Assembly (NCBI RefSeq): GCF_000478885.1
Contig: NC_022567.1
Location: forward strand, 2,170,001 to 2,234,000
Source: Adlercreutzia equolifaciens DSM 19450
GTDB lineage: Bacteria; Actinomycetota; Coriobacteriia; Coriobacteriales; Eggerthellaceae
Length of the DNA: 64,000 nucleotides
Reading direction: 5' to 3'
Part shown: positions 52,119 to 60,136 of the stretch, piece after piece
Numbering within the stretch: position 1 is the stretch's first letter
Layout of the letters: each line of letters opens with the position of its first letter
Position numbers and translations under genes: made by a program
The notes under the pieces: model-generated
What the model was told of the DNA's origin: nothing
What the model saw: only the letters and a program-made list of their open reading frames with translations
The model's database searches: none

Positions 52119-53021
52119 GTGGAAGATACCGAAGGCAGAGTCGCAGCGCAGGATTTTTCAGGGGAAGAGCCCCGCGGCCTTAGCGCAGACCGCGCTGTGT
52201 GCCCGATCTGCCCGCACGCCTGCGCGCTGGCCGAGGGGCAGACGGGGCTCTGCCGTGCGCGTGTCGCCGAGGGCGGACAGGTGATGGATGCCAACTACGG
52301 GCGCATCACATCGCTGGCGCTCGATCCCATCGAGAAGAAGCCGCTGGCCCGCTTTCGCCCTGGAAGCAAGGTTCTCTCCGTAGGTTCCTACGGCTGCAAC
52401 CTGCGCTGCCCGTTCTGCCAGAACGCCTCCATCGCCTGCGCCGGCGAGCGCGACGTGCCCTGGCGCGAGGTGACGCCGGCCGAGCTGGTGGATGCGGCCG
52501 CATCGCTTGCGCCCGAGGGCAACATCGGGCTCGCCTTCACCTACAACGAGCCGCTCGTGGGCCTCGAGTTCGTTCGTGACACCGCACGCCTCGCCCTCGA
52601 GCGCGGCCTGGCCAACGTGCTGGTGTCCAACGGCTACGTGAACGACGGTCCGCTACATGAGGTGGCGCCGCTCATCGACGCCGCCAATATCGACCTGAAG
52701 GGCTTCACCCAGAGCTTCTACGACCTTGTCGGCGGCGACTTGGACACCGTAAAGCACACCATAGAAGTGCTGGCCGCCACCCCCACCTGCCACCTGGAAG
52801 TGACGACGCTCGTCATCCCCGGCCTGAACGACAGCGATCAGGAAATCGCCGAGGCCGCCCAATGGCTCGCCTCCCTGGATCCGACGATCCCCTACCACCT
52901 GACCCGCTTCTTTCCCTGCCACCGCCTGACCGACCGCCCCGCCACCCCACCCGAAACCGTCCATCGCCTAGCCGACATAGCAAAGCGCTACCTGAAGCAC
53001 GTCTACGTAGGGAATTGCTAA
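52119..53021 (+). CDS. AmmeMemoRadiSam-type radical SAM enzyme
   Basis: This protein of about 300 residues has the radical SAM cluster motif CNLRCPFC (about 98) and an N-terminal Cys-rich CPICPHACALAEGQTGLC, the arrangement of the AmmeMemoRadiSam system radical SAM protein (also called AmrS, related to PFL-activating enzymes). LAFTYNEPLV and NIDLKG are conserved. The system's AMMECR1 and Memo partners are not in the window. GTG at 52119 after AAAAGAGG gives the family length; the frame is open about 70 codons further upstream. Confidence 0.85.
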   Translation: MEDTEGRVAAQDFSGEEPRGLSADRAVCPICPHACALAEGQTGLCRARVAEGGQVMDANYGRITSLALDPIEKKPLARFRPGSKVLSVGSYGCNLRCPFCQNASIACAGERDVPWREVTPAELVDAAASLAPEGNIGLAFTYNEPLVGLEFVRDTARLALERGLANVLVSNGYVNDGPLHEVAPLIDAANIDLKGFTQSFYDLVGGDLDTVKHTIEVLAATPTCHLEVTTLVIPGLNDSDQEIAEAAQWLASLDPTIPYHLTRFFPCHRLTDRPATPPETVHRLADIAKRYLKHVYVGNC

Positions 53022-53196
53022 CGACCAACCTTCCCTCTTGCGCGGTTGGCCCTTCTGCTGTTAGACTGCATTTCCGTCAGCGAAGGCGCTGGCGCATTTT
53101 ATCCAGAGTCGGGGTAGAGAGTTGGCTCGACGATCCCGGCACCAACCGGCCGCGCGGCACGGTGGTCCCGCCAACATCGATGAAAGGAGTCCGGCT

Positions 53197-53646
53197 ATGG
53201 ACAACGTCTCTGTGCGCGATGCGCGCGAATTTCTCAACCTGAGCGTCGAGCGGCCGAGGATGCACCTCCTCGATGAGCCCACGGGCTACATTTCGGCCAT
53301 GGGAAAATCCAACTTGGGCCACCAGATGCGCTACAGCGTGGAGCGTCTGGAAGCCGAGCTGGCCGACGACGGCGAGCCGCGCGTGCTCCAGTTGGTCTGC
53401 GAAGGCGACGAGCGCGAGCCCCAGTCGTGGACGCTCTATGCCGACGGCCTCAAGTGCGCCCGCGGAACCGGCGAGTTCGCCCGCGCGTGCTTCTGCGAGG
53501 CGGCCGATACGTTCATGGGCGTATGCCGAGAAGCCGTGCCCGCCGCCGCCCTCCCCTCCCGCAGCGCGCACGACTACGATCTGCTGCGCACCGCCCGAAG
53601 GATAGCAGCCGTGGAAGCGGACGCCTCTCGTCCAGCAAATCGATAA
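53197..53646 (+). CDS. Uncharacterised protein ending in the 10-bp repeat array
   Basis: This 149-residue soluble protein has no recognised domain. It has three Cys in its middle and later part (QLVCEGDE, KCARG, CFCEAAD). GAAAGGAG precedes the ATG, and an extended -10 (TGTTAGACT, 53059-53067) lies upstream. Its stop codon TAA is part of the first CGATAACGAC unit of the following array, so expansion or contraction of the array leaves the stop intact. Confidence 0.7.
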   Translation: MDNVSVRDAREFLNLSVERPRMHLLDEPTGYISAMGKSNLGHQMRYSVERLEAELADDGEPRVLQLVCEGDEREPQSWTLYADGLKCARGTGEFARACFCEAADTFMGVCREAVPAAALPSRSAHDYDLLRTARRIAAVEADASRPANR

Positions 53647-53716
53647 CGACCGATAACGACCGATAACGACCGATAACGACCGATAACGACCGATAACGAC
53701 CGATAACGACCGATAA
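53641..53716. repeat. Tandem array of CGATAACGAC
   Basis: Seven exact 10-base copies followed by a partial CGATAA occupy 53641-53716. The period equals about one DNA turn, so all units face the same side of the helix, as in iterons or arrays of protein-binding sites. It ends 19 bases before the start of the AlbA_2 gene and may control it. Confidence 0.97.
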
Positions 53717-53735
53717 TGCCATCGGAACTCTAACG

Positions 53736-55271
53736 ATGAGATGGGGCAACATGAGAGACACCGCCGTGAAAACATTGCGCGAGAATGGCCAACTGGAAGC
53801 AAAACGCGCCAAAGGCGGTGTGCCCGAGAGCGTCTGGGAAACCTACTCCGCTTTCGCGAATACCAACGGCGGGCTCATCATCCTCGGGGCGGAAGAAAGT
53901 CCCAAGGGAGAGGTCGAATACGTCGGAGTCCCAAACCCCGAACAGCTCGTTAAGAAATTTTGGGACGGGGTGCATAATCCCTCGAAAGTCAGCGCCAACA
54001 TTCTCACGGATGATTCGATCACCATTGAGACGATTAACGACTGCGACATTATCCGCATCCAAGTTCCTCGCGCTAATCGTCATTTGAAACCCATCTACAT
54101 CGGCAGCAATCGGGAAAAGGGGACTTATCGCCGAGATGGCGAGGGAGATTATCGCTGCTCATCCGAAGAAATCGTTGCCATGATTCGCGATGCGAGCAAT
54201 GAACCACTCGATGACGCCGTGCTTGAAGAGTTCCCGTTAGATGCCCTTTCGTGGGACACGGTAAGCCGATATCGAGCCGTGGTATCAGCTGTCCGACCGA
54301 ATCATCCGTGGCTCAAGCTTGACAACGAGGAATTCCTCGTGAAGTTGAATGCCATTGGACGAACAAACGGCGAGGGAGAATTTCATCCAACACGTGCCGG
54401 CCTTCTCATGTTCGGTTTCGAGCACGAAATCGTAAAGGAATACGCAAACTACTTCCTAGACTATCGCGAAGCAGACCATGAACGCCGATGGGCAGACCGC
54501 ATCGCATCGCAAGACGGAACGTGGACGGGAAACCTTTTCGATTTTTGGACGGAAGCACTGCCGCGACTGACGGGCGGCCTTAAGAAGCCTTTTGCCCTCG
54601 ACAGCAATCTCCAGCGCATCGAAGACACCGAGATGCACGCCGCAATAAGGGAGGCGCTCGCGAACGCACTCGTTCATTCGGACTACTATGGAAGAAGAGG
54701 CATTGTCGCTCTGAGATATTCTGACCGAATCGAAATAGGCAATCCCGGCAATTCACGCGTGGCGCTCGATGTGGTGAGAGCGGGCGGAATTTCAGATGCG
54801 CGCAATCCGACTCTGATGCGAATGTTCGGGCTTATCAGCGCTTGTGAGCGAATGGGAAGCGGATTCGACGTTATGAGCAACGCTGCGAAAGCGGCAAGCG
54901 CTCCCCCACCCGAAATCGAGGAGCTTTTCAACCCAGACCGCGTAATGGTAAAAGTCTACACGGGAAAGCTGTCTGCATTCCACCTTGACACCGACGCACC
55001 CAGCGATAGCTCTCCCTCCGAGACAAACCACACGCCGGCTTCTTCCAGCTCTGCCCAGCCATCCGTGCCCGCTCCACAACTTGCCCTTTCCCACGACCTC
55101 GCAAAAATCGTAGAAGTCGCCCAAGAAAAGGGAAGTTTTACCCGTAGAGATGTGGAATCCGCATTAAACTGCGGGCCGACCAAGGCCAAGGGGCTCATTA
55201 CCGAATTGCTAGGCATGGGCATTATCGCGTCCGAAGGCTCGGCGCGCGGAACAAGATACCGCTTGCGCTAG
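53736..55271 (+). CDS. AlbA_2/HATPase-type regulator-like protein
   Basis: This 511-residue protein has an AlbA_2 (Schlafen-like) domain at the N-terminus (LEAKRAKGGVPESVWETYSAFANTNGG), a GHKL-type ATP-binding region in the middle (IREALANALVHSDY, then NPGN) and a winged helix at the C-terminus (about 455-510). These proteins are often annotated as RecG-like helicases or putative transcription regulators; Schlafen-like domains can cleave tRNA. A Ser/Pro-rich linker lies at about 420-450. Codon use is more AT-rich than in genes to the left. ATG at 53751 is a possible alternative start. Confidence 0.85.
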   Translation: MRWGNMRDTAVKTLRENGQLEAKRAKGGVPESVWETYSAFANTNGGLIILGAEESPKGEVEYVGVPNPEQLVKKFWDGVHNPSKVSANILTDDSITIETINDCDIIRIQVPRANRHLKPIYIGSNREKGTYRRDGEGDYRCSSEEIVAMIRDASNEPLDDAVLEEFPLDALSWDTVSRYRAVVSAVRPNHPWLKLDNEEFLVKLNAIGRTNGEGEFHPTRAGLLMFGFEHEIVKEYANYFLDYREADHERRWADRIASQDGTWTGNLFDFWTEALPRLTGGLKKPFALDSNLQRIEDTEMHAAIREALANALVHSDYYGRRGIVALRYSDRIEIGNPGNSRVALDVVRAGGISDARNPTLMRMFGLISACERMGSGFDVMSNAAKAASAPPPEIEELFNPDRVMVKVYTGKLSAFHLDTDAPSDSSPSETNHTPASSSSAQPSVPAPQLALSHDLAKIVEVAQEKGSFTRRDVESALNCGPTKAKGLITELLGMGIIASEGSARGTRYRLR

Positions 55272-55275
55272 AACA

Positions 55276-55296
55276 AGGGGCGATTCGGCCGCCCCT
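55276..55296 (+). terminator. Hairpin after the AlbA_2 gene, REP-like
   Basis: AGGGGCG (55276-55282) pairs with CGCCCCT (55290-55296), four bases after the stop. The sequence GGGGCGA...GCCCCTAC recalls the palindromes at 23171-23315. Confidence 0.6.
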
Positions 55297-55351
55297 ACAA
55301 CTCGACGCGGTTGAATTTGGCTAGGATCTCACTGGCCTCTGCGAGCTGCTT

Positions 55352-55447
55352 GCAGGAAATGATGCCTATGACCGTGCTTCAGCATCGCGGCGGCCTCACG
55401 GGGAGGCGCCCGAAGCTTTCAATCTGCGACGGAAGTGGGTAGAAGCA
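55352..55447 (+). repeat. Island repeat, copy A (partial)
   Basis: This copy begins GCAGGAAATGATGCC and stays close to copies B (57103-57284) and C (57891-58069) for about 90 bases, then diverges. In translation it reads MPMTVLQHRG then, after a one-base loss, RPHGEAPEAFNLRRKW. The frame break suggests decay. Confidence 0.8.
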
Positions 55448-55472
55448 ATGAAGCGTCACGCCAACAGCAAAG

Positions 55473-56444
55473 CTACCTCTGCTGTACCTGCTTCCTCACC
55501 GAGGAAGAGATGCGACGTCCCCTAGTGCGGGCAGCGCCCATGACGGCCGACACACCACCAAAATCGAGGCCGGTAATTATCTTGACAACCTGCAAGAAAA
55601 CCATCAGCACAATAAGCGGTATAAGGCAGGAGGTCACAACCATCACGGCCACCGTGTCTATCATGTTGTTCAGCTGTTGCCCCAGATTGTCCAACGCGTC
55701 TTGAACGCCCTGCGTTATCGCGGTGAACCCATCTTGCATCGCGTCAGCGATTCCCTCCAGGAGGCCCTTATCCTCTTGCGTGTCCTCTTGGACGCTTTCT
55801 TCGAGTTCCTGAGTCGCTTGTTGCGCTGCCGCATTAGAAGCGGCGATGGATTCATCGAAGGTCTTGTCGATGTTGTCCGTGAGCCAAACACTCGCTGGCA
55901 CCACCAGCGCCAGCGCCAAACCGAACGCCGTGAGCTTCGTGCCCAGTCGCTGAAGGTTCACTTTTGCCAAAGTGCCTCGTCTCAAGAAAACGGCTATGGC
56001 AAAAAGCACGCATGCCATCGGTATCAGTATCCCGAACGCCAGGAACCCAAAGGTCGTCAAAAGGAACTTCTCGAGGTAGATCACCGAAAGGATAACCACG
56101 AAATAAGAAGCGAAATCGGCAAGCTTGTTAGCAATTGCGGAGCCAGTATCATCGGGGAGCACAGAAATGGCAGCCGAAGCTGCCGTGGTAGTAGCCGCAA
56201 GCCCCATAACGTTGAGCTTCTTTTCATCCAGCGTCTCGTACATGCCCGAATACGTCGATGGCGATGAGGCGATGTTGGCCAGCAGCAGAAGGGAGATCAA
56301 AGCGGCCACCACCAAAACGCCCGCATTGATCACTTTGCTCTTAAGCGGTCGCTCCTCCAAATCCCGCTCTTCCCCTAGCTCCACGCGTTCGAAAACCAAT
56401 TCGCTGCCGCCGTTTTCATCGATCGGCCGAATACCGTCATCCAT
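55473..56444 (-). CDS. Membrane protein with coiled coil, unknown
   Basis: This 323-residue protein has an acidic cytoplasmic N-terminus, about five membrane segments (starting near residue 38), and a long helical stretch between segments (AAQQATQELEESVQEDTQEDKG) likely to be a coiled coil on one side of the membrane. It ends in a basic tail (RTRGRRISSSVRKQVQQR). No family is recognised. It is the only minus-strand gene among the repeats. GAGGAAGGA supports the ATG at 56444. Confidence 0.7.
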   Translation of the reverse strand: MDDGIRPIDENGGSELVFERVELGEERDLEERPLKSKVINAGVLVVAALISLLLLANIASSPSTYSGMYETLDEKKLNVMGLAATTTAASAAISVLPDDTGSAIANKLADFASYFVVILSVIYLEKFLLTTFGFLAFGILIPMACVLFAIAVFLRRGTLAKVNLQRLGTKLTAFGLALALVVPASVWLTDNIDKTFDESIAASNAAAQQATQELEESVQEDTQEDKGLLEGIADAMQDGFTAITQGVQDALDNLGQQLNNMIDTVAVMVVTSCLIPLIVLMVFLQVVKIITGLDFGGVSAVMGAARTRGRRISSSVRKQVQQR

Positions 56445-56569
56445 TGCTATCCTTCCTCTATACTTGGCCTGTTCAGTATAGACAGCATTGCAAGCATCGA
56501 CTTCGCTGGTCGGACGATTGGCCATTAGACGGAGCGCAAACGATAACCACGAAACTTGCAGGAGAACAA

Positions 56570-57025
56570 ATGCCCGAAGACGAGAAGCTGAGCGAAACTA
56601 TCCGCGAGCTGTACGCCATCGTCAACCAGCTCGAACGCGATTACAACAAGCATGATCGTCGCTTCACGCTCGACGGGCACCTCCTCGGAAGCATCGGTGA
56701 AGTTTACGCGGCTGAGCGCTATGGCATCGAACTAGCGAAATCATCGTCCGAGCGCCACGACGGCACCACTACGGATGAGCGCAAGCGGGACGTTCAAATT
56801 AAGGTAACCCAAAGAAGCTCTATCGGGCTCAGCTCAGAGCCCGCATACCTGCTCGTCCTGAAAATCGACGAAAACGGCTCGTTCAAAGAAGTGTTCAATG
56901 GCCCCGGCAATATTGTCTGGGAGCTAGTCAAAAACAAGAGACCTCCAAAGAACGGCCAGTATCAGATCTCGCTGAGCAAGCTACGCACGTTGAACGACAA
57001 TATCGCCCCCGATGACAGGATCTGA
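56570..57025 (+). CDS. PD-(D/E)XK-like protein (DUF6998-like)
   Basis: This 151-residue protein has LLGSIGEVYAAERYGIEL, then HDG and RDVQIKVTQ. The order Glu, Asp and Q-x-K fits a PD-(D/E)XK nuclease core, as in restriction-type proteins of the DUF6998 group. An N-terminal helix-rich part precedes it. GCAGGAGA supports the ATG. Copy B of the island repeat lies 78 bases after the stop. No methylase or partner gene adjoins it. Confidence 0.65.
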   Translation: MPEDEKLSETIRELYAIVNQLERDYNKHDRRFTLDGHLLGSIGEVYAAERYGIELAKSSSERHDGTTTDERKRDVQIKVTQRSSIGLSSEPAYLLVLKIDENGSFKEVFNGPGNIVWELVKNKRPPKNGQYQISLSKLRTLNDNIAPDDRI

Positions 57026-57102
57026 ATCTGCCGGACAAGAAGCGCAGGCATCAACTCATTAGCATGGTCTGGCGACAGTATTCCCGTTTCTGCTAAGCCT
57101 TC

Positions 57103-57284
57103 GCAGAAATGATGCCTATGACCGTGCTTCGGCATCGCGGGCGGCCTCACGGGAAGGCGCCCGAAGCTTTCGATCTGCAGCGGAATGGGTGGAAGCCGGG
57201 ACTCCCGGCAAGACGCCAGCGCTCAAACCGCACGGCACTCCCGACAACGGACTACCCGACAACCCCAACGCGAAACCGCAACGT
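57103..57284 (+). repeat. Island repeat, copy B (full)
   Basis: This 182-base copy runs from GCAGAAATGATGCC to CGAAACCGCAACGT and matches copy C over its whole length with scattered changes. One base is missing near 57183 relative to C, so the reading frame MPMTVLRHRGRPHGKAPEAF shifts before TPGKTPALKPHG. It lies just upstream of the CdiA-CT-like gene. Confidence 0.85.
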
Positions 57285-57303
57285 CTACAGAAGGATCGAG
57301 GGT

Positions 57304-57331
57304 TTGCAAGCTAATGTTGTACGGCTACAAT
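57304..57331 (+). promoter_or_regulatory. Promoter giving a near-leaderless mRNA
   Basis: TTGCAA (57304-57309) and TACAAT (57326-57331) are 16 bases apart. The expected start of transcription falls on or next to the ATG at 57338. Confidence 0.65.
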
Positions 57332-57337
57332 TGCCCC

Positions 57338-57730
57338 ATGAATTCAAAACGAGGACAGATAATCATTCAGTCGGGAGCCAACGTATGGCCACACGAGATG
57401 AAAACGGCAGAAGCGCTTGCGGCAGCCGGCCGCACCGTAGAATTCATTCGGCGAAGCGAGGAGCAGCGCACAACATCAGCCGATGCGATAATCGACGGCA
57501 TCGTCTGGGAGATGAAAGCGCCAAAAGCATCGAACCTAAAGGCCATTGAGAAGAACCTTCGCAAAGCGCTCGACCAATCCAATTGCGTTATTCTCGATTC
57601 CCGCAGGATGAAGGGAATACCCGACCATGCTATCGAGCGCGAACTTCAAGCGTGCGCGGCCGGACGCATCAAGAATCTCAAGCGTCTGTTGTTCGTGAAT
57701 CGTAAGGCGCAGGTCATTGACATCAAGTGA
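57338..57730 (+). CDS. Orphan CdiA C-terminal-like nuclease
   Basis: This 130-residue protein resembles the toxin domain at the tips of CdiA contact-dependent inhibitors: VWEMKAPKASNLKAI (E-x-K core), LDQSNCVILDSRRM and a final RLLFVNRKAQVIDI strand. Known relatives cut tRNA or DNA. There is no secretion region and no obvious immunity gene beside it. The ATG at 57338 has no ribosome-binding site but sits where transcription should begin; ATG at 57314 would lie inside the promoter. A terminator with a U tract follows. Confidence 0.7.
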   Translation: MNSKRGQIIIQSGANVWPHEMKTAEALAAAGRTVEFIRRSEEQRTTSADAIIDGIVWEMKAPKASNLKAIEKNLRKALDQSNCVILDSRRMKGIPDHAIERELQACAAGRIKNLKRLLFVNRKAQVIDIK

Positions 57731-57753
57731 GTTTGGTGTAACATTCAAAACGC

Positions 57754-57803
57754 AAAGCGCCCGAACGGTGAGCCATCACCTGCCTCCGGCGCTTTACTTT
57801 TTA
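57754..57803 (+). terminator. Terminator of the CdiA-CT-like gene
   Basis: AAAGCGCC (57754-57761) pairs with GGCGCTTT (57788-57795), with an inner GGTGA/TCACC stem, and ACTTTTTA follows. Confidence 0.85.
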
Positions 57804-57890
57804 CGATGCTCCGAATATCCCGAATACCAGAGCCCAGGTTTCTCCCGATTTCACCCTGCGAAAGCGAATATGCCAACTAGACACTTAACA

Positions 57891-58069
57891 AAGTGATGCC
57901 TATAACCGTGCTTCGGCATCGTGGACGGCCTCGCGGGGAGGTGCCCGAAGCTTTCGATCTGCGGCGGAAATGGGTGGAAGTCAGAACTCCCGGCAAGATG
58001 CCAACGCTCAAACCGCACGGCACTGCCAACAACGAACTACCCAACAACCCCAACGCGAAACCGCAACGT
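57891..58069 (+). repeat. Island repeat, copy C (full, open frame)
   Basis: This 179-base copy keeps an unbroken frame, MPITVLRHRGRPRGEVPEAF continuing to NPNAKPQR. The segment GRPRGEVPEAFDLRRKW loosely recalls the C-terminal helix-turn-helix of serine recombinases (GRPKG-x-PE-x-F). The rest of 57804-58121 shows no gene. It follows the CdiA-CT-like gene as copy B follows the PD-(D/E)XK-like gene. Confidence 0.85.
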
Positions 58070-58121
58070 TCCAAAGTATCCTTTGCGGGGAAAGCCACAG
58101 ATCCGGAAAGCAAGCGAGCCC

Positions 58122-58628
58122 TTACAGCTCGACCGAGAAGACCTCCGTCTGGTTGACCAGATCCAGCTCAAGCTGCAGCGCGGCGATCTCGTCCGCCACG
58201 GCGCGGTAGTCCGCCTCCGCCCGGGCGACGTCGTAGTTCGCGTACCGGTACTCGATGGGCCCGCTGCCGCCGCCGAAGTACCGGTCTCCCAGCCGCTCCT
58301 TGGGTTGCCGCGAGGCGAGCCCGTTCAGGCGCTCCTTGCGCCCCGACAGCTGCGCGAGCAGGATGAGGGCCTCGTCGATGGTGATGCCCCGCTCGGGCAG
58401 CACCGTCTGCATGTTGAACCGGTGCAGGGCGTGGCGAATGGCCCGCGCCTGCCCGTCGATCTGCGCGACCTTCTCGCGCACGGCCCCGTAGTCGTAGGCG
58501 GGAGGTTCGGCCGCCTCGCCCTCCGCGAGCACGTAGGTGCTCACCTCCTGTTCGGTCCGCAGGAGCCGATCCTTCTCATCCTGCAACCTCCGCAGGTACT
58601 TGTTGGCACTAGCCGATGTGAATTCCAC
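58122..58628 (-). CDS. Conserved coiled-coil protein, unknown
   Basis: This 168-residue protein is helical with a coiled-coil N-terminus (KYLRRLQDEKDRLLRTEQEV), a central GITIDEALILLAQLSGRKERL and the conserved end IEYRYANYDVARAEADY, ELDLVNQTE. I recall close relatives of this layout in Firmicutes and Actinobacteria without a known function. The start is GTG after GAGGTGG. It is more GC-rich than the flanking island genes. Confidence 0.75.
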   Translation of the reverse strand: MEFTSASANKYLRRLQDEKDRLLRTEQEVSTYVLAEGEAAEPPAYDYGAVREKVAQIDGQARAIRHALHRFNMQTVLPERGITIDEALILLAQLSGRKERLNGLASRQPKERLGDRYFGGGSGPIEYRYANYDVARAEADYRAVADEIAALQLELDLVNQTEVFSVEL

Positions 58629-58774
58629 GCGACCACCTCTTCCACACGCCGACCATTCGATGGCCTCCACCATACCAGGTGCCAGCAGCCGCATTCAACA
58701 GTCCCACTAGTCCGATTTGAGATTGATACTTTTGCGTTTGCTGAAACACGTCACGAATCAGCAACGACACACGC

Positions 58775-59998
58775 TTACGAAAGAGGGAGCAGGTAAACGT
58801 TCTCCCCGTCCGCAGCCAACTGGTACGGATGGTTGTGCAAGTCGTTCACCGCCTCCAAGCTTTGCTTGAACGGAAGAACGTTGGGGGTTTTCGCGTGCCA
58901 CGGTTTCTCCATGAGACTACGCGTTTGACCCTCGTTGAAACTGCCGACCCCCCTACCCACCTTTTCAAGAGCCTCATCGACGGAAGTCCGTTCGCCCAGC
59001 GGCGTCTGCTTGACGAAAGCGCCAAGCCCAGCAAATGCCGCTGACGCACCCCTGAGCGCTACCGAGTCAGCCGCCCCCTTCGAGCTTTCCTCGATGGCGT
59101 TATAGCATTCGGTGTATAGCTTGCGGTATTCATTCCCGTGATCGCTGATCTTCTCCGCTATCGCATTCAGGTTTGCCTCATCGAAATTCTCACTCAGCAT
59201 GGGCTCCAGGAAGGCTGCGAACGAATACGTATAAGTCGCCAATTGGTACTCTTTCAGCCGGTCAAGCACTTTATCGAGCCGGCCGCCCACGGCAAAGCGC
59301 AACTCCACCGGCCCTCTCTCGCCCATCTTGGTTCTTATCTGCGCACGTAAATGAATGATGGCCTTCTCGGATTCCTGCTTGATGTCAACGACTTTCATAT
59401 GGGCATTCTTGCGCCAGATAACGTTGTTCCAGTTATAGCGATATGCCTCAAGCACGTCTTCAAGCGTCTTAACGTTGCCTCGCAGCTCGGCCTTATCTTT
59501 TTGACGCATGTACTCGAACATCTCGTTGACGGTATCCTGGATAGCATCAAGCTTTTGGTTGATCTGCGCAAGCGCAGCCGCCATGAAGAGCATCGTCGGA
59601 TCATAGGGCATCGTGGCCACAGACTGGATCGTACCGGGATCTACTTGATGGAATCGAGCCTGTCCAAAGCCAGTAGCTGCATCTCTAAAAGAGCCGAGCA
59701 TTCCCGAACCATCGTTGAATCTCTGCAGCACAGACGGGTCGAGAGGATTGCCAAGCTTGTCCGTGGCCTGCAGCAAAGTTGGCGCGTTGATCGTTGTCGT
59801 GACGGAACGGAACATAGTTGGAAGGGAAGCGAGCCCAACGCCCAAAGCCGCCGCCTGATCGAGCGGAAGCTTGAAAGAGTCGCCAGCATCGACTTTGATA
59901 TCCGTCGTAGCAAGATGGATTTCCATATTTCCCAGCTGCTCACGAATCTGGAACATGCTCGTATCGTCTACGCCCGATTGGTCTTCAGAAATACCCAT
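58775..59998 (-). CDS. Large uncharacterised island protein
   Basis: This 407-residue protein has no signal peptide. A hydrophobic Ala-rich patch (LPLDQAAALGVGLASLP) near residue 45 precedes a helical, coiled-coil-like section (AALAQINQKLDAIQDTVNEMFEYMRQKDKAEL, about 145-175). The rest is mixed helix. I do not recognise the family. GGAGGACGA precedes the ATG. It is divergent from the next gene, with 138 bases between them. Confidence 0.75.
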   Translation of the reverse strand: MGISEDQSGVDDTSMFQIREQLGNMEIHLATTDIKVDAGDSFKLPLDQAAALGVGLASLPTMFRSVTTTINAPTLLQATDKLGNPLDPSVLQRFNDGSGMLGSFRDAATGFGQARFHQVDPGTIQSVATMPYDPTMLFMAAALAQINQKLDAIQDTVNEMFEYMRQKDKAELRGNVKTLEDVLEAYRYNWNNVIWRKNAHMKVVDIKQESEKAIIHLRAQIRTKMGERGPVELRFAVGGRLDKVLDRLKEYQLATYTYSFAAFLEPMLSENFDEANLNAIAEKISDHGNEYRKLYTECYNAIEESSKGAADSVALRGASAAFAGLGAFVKQTPLGERTSVDEALEKVGRGVGSFNEGQTRSLMEKPWHAKTPNVLPFKQSLEAVNDLHNHPYQLAADGENVYLLPLS

Positions 59999-60136
59999 TT
60001 GTCGTCCTCCAGACTCGGCAAACCGACCGTTTACTTATTATAGAGCGAAGGAAGCCGAGCGTCCGCCAGACATGGCACAAGCCCGACAGCTTTCTATTCA
60101 CGCTTTGATCTTGAAGTTTTTCTCGCCTTATACGAC

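Noticed and set aside
57109..57549. 146-codon frame beginning in repeat copy B
   Set aside because: It joins a decayed repeat frame to an out-of-frame reading of the CdiA-CT-like gene. The second part overlaps a better-supported gene in another frame.
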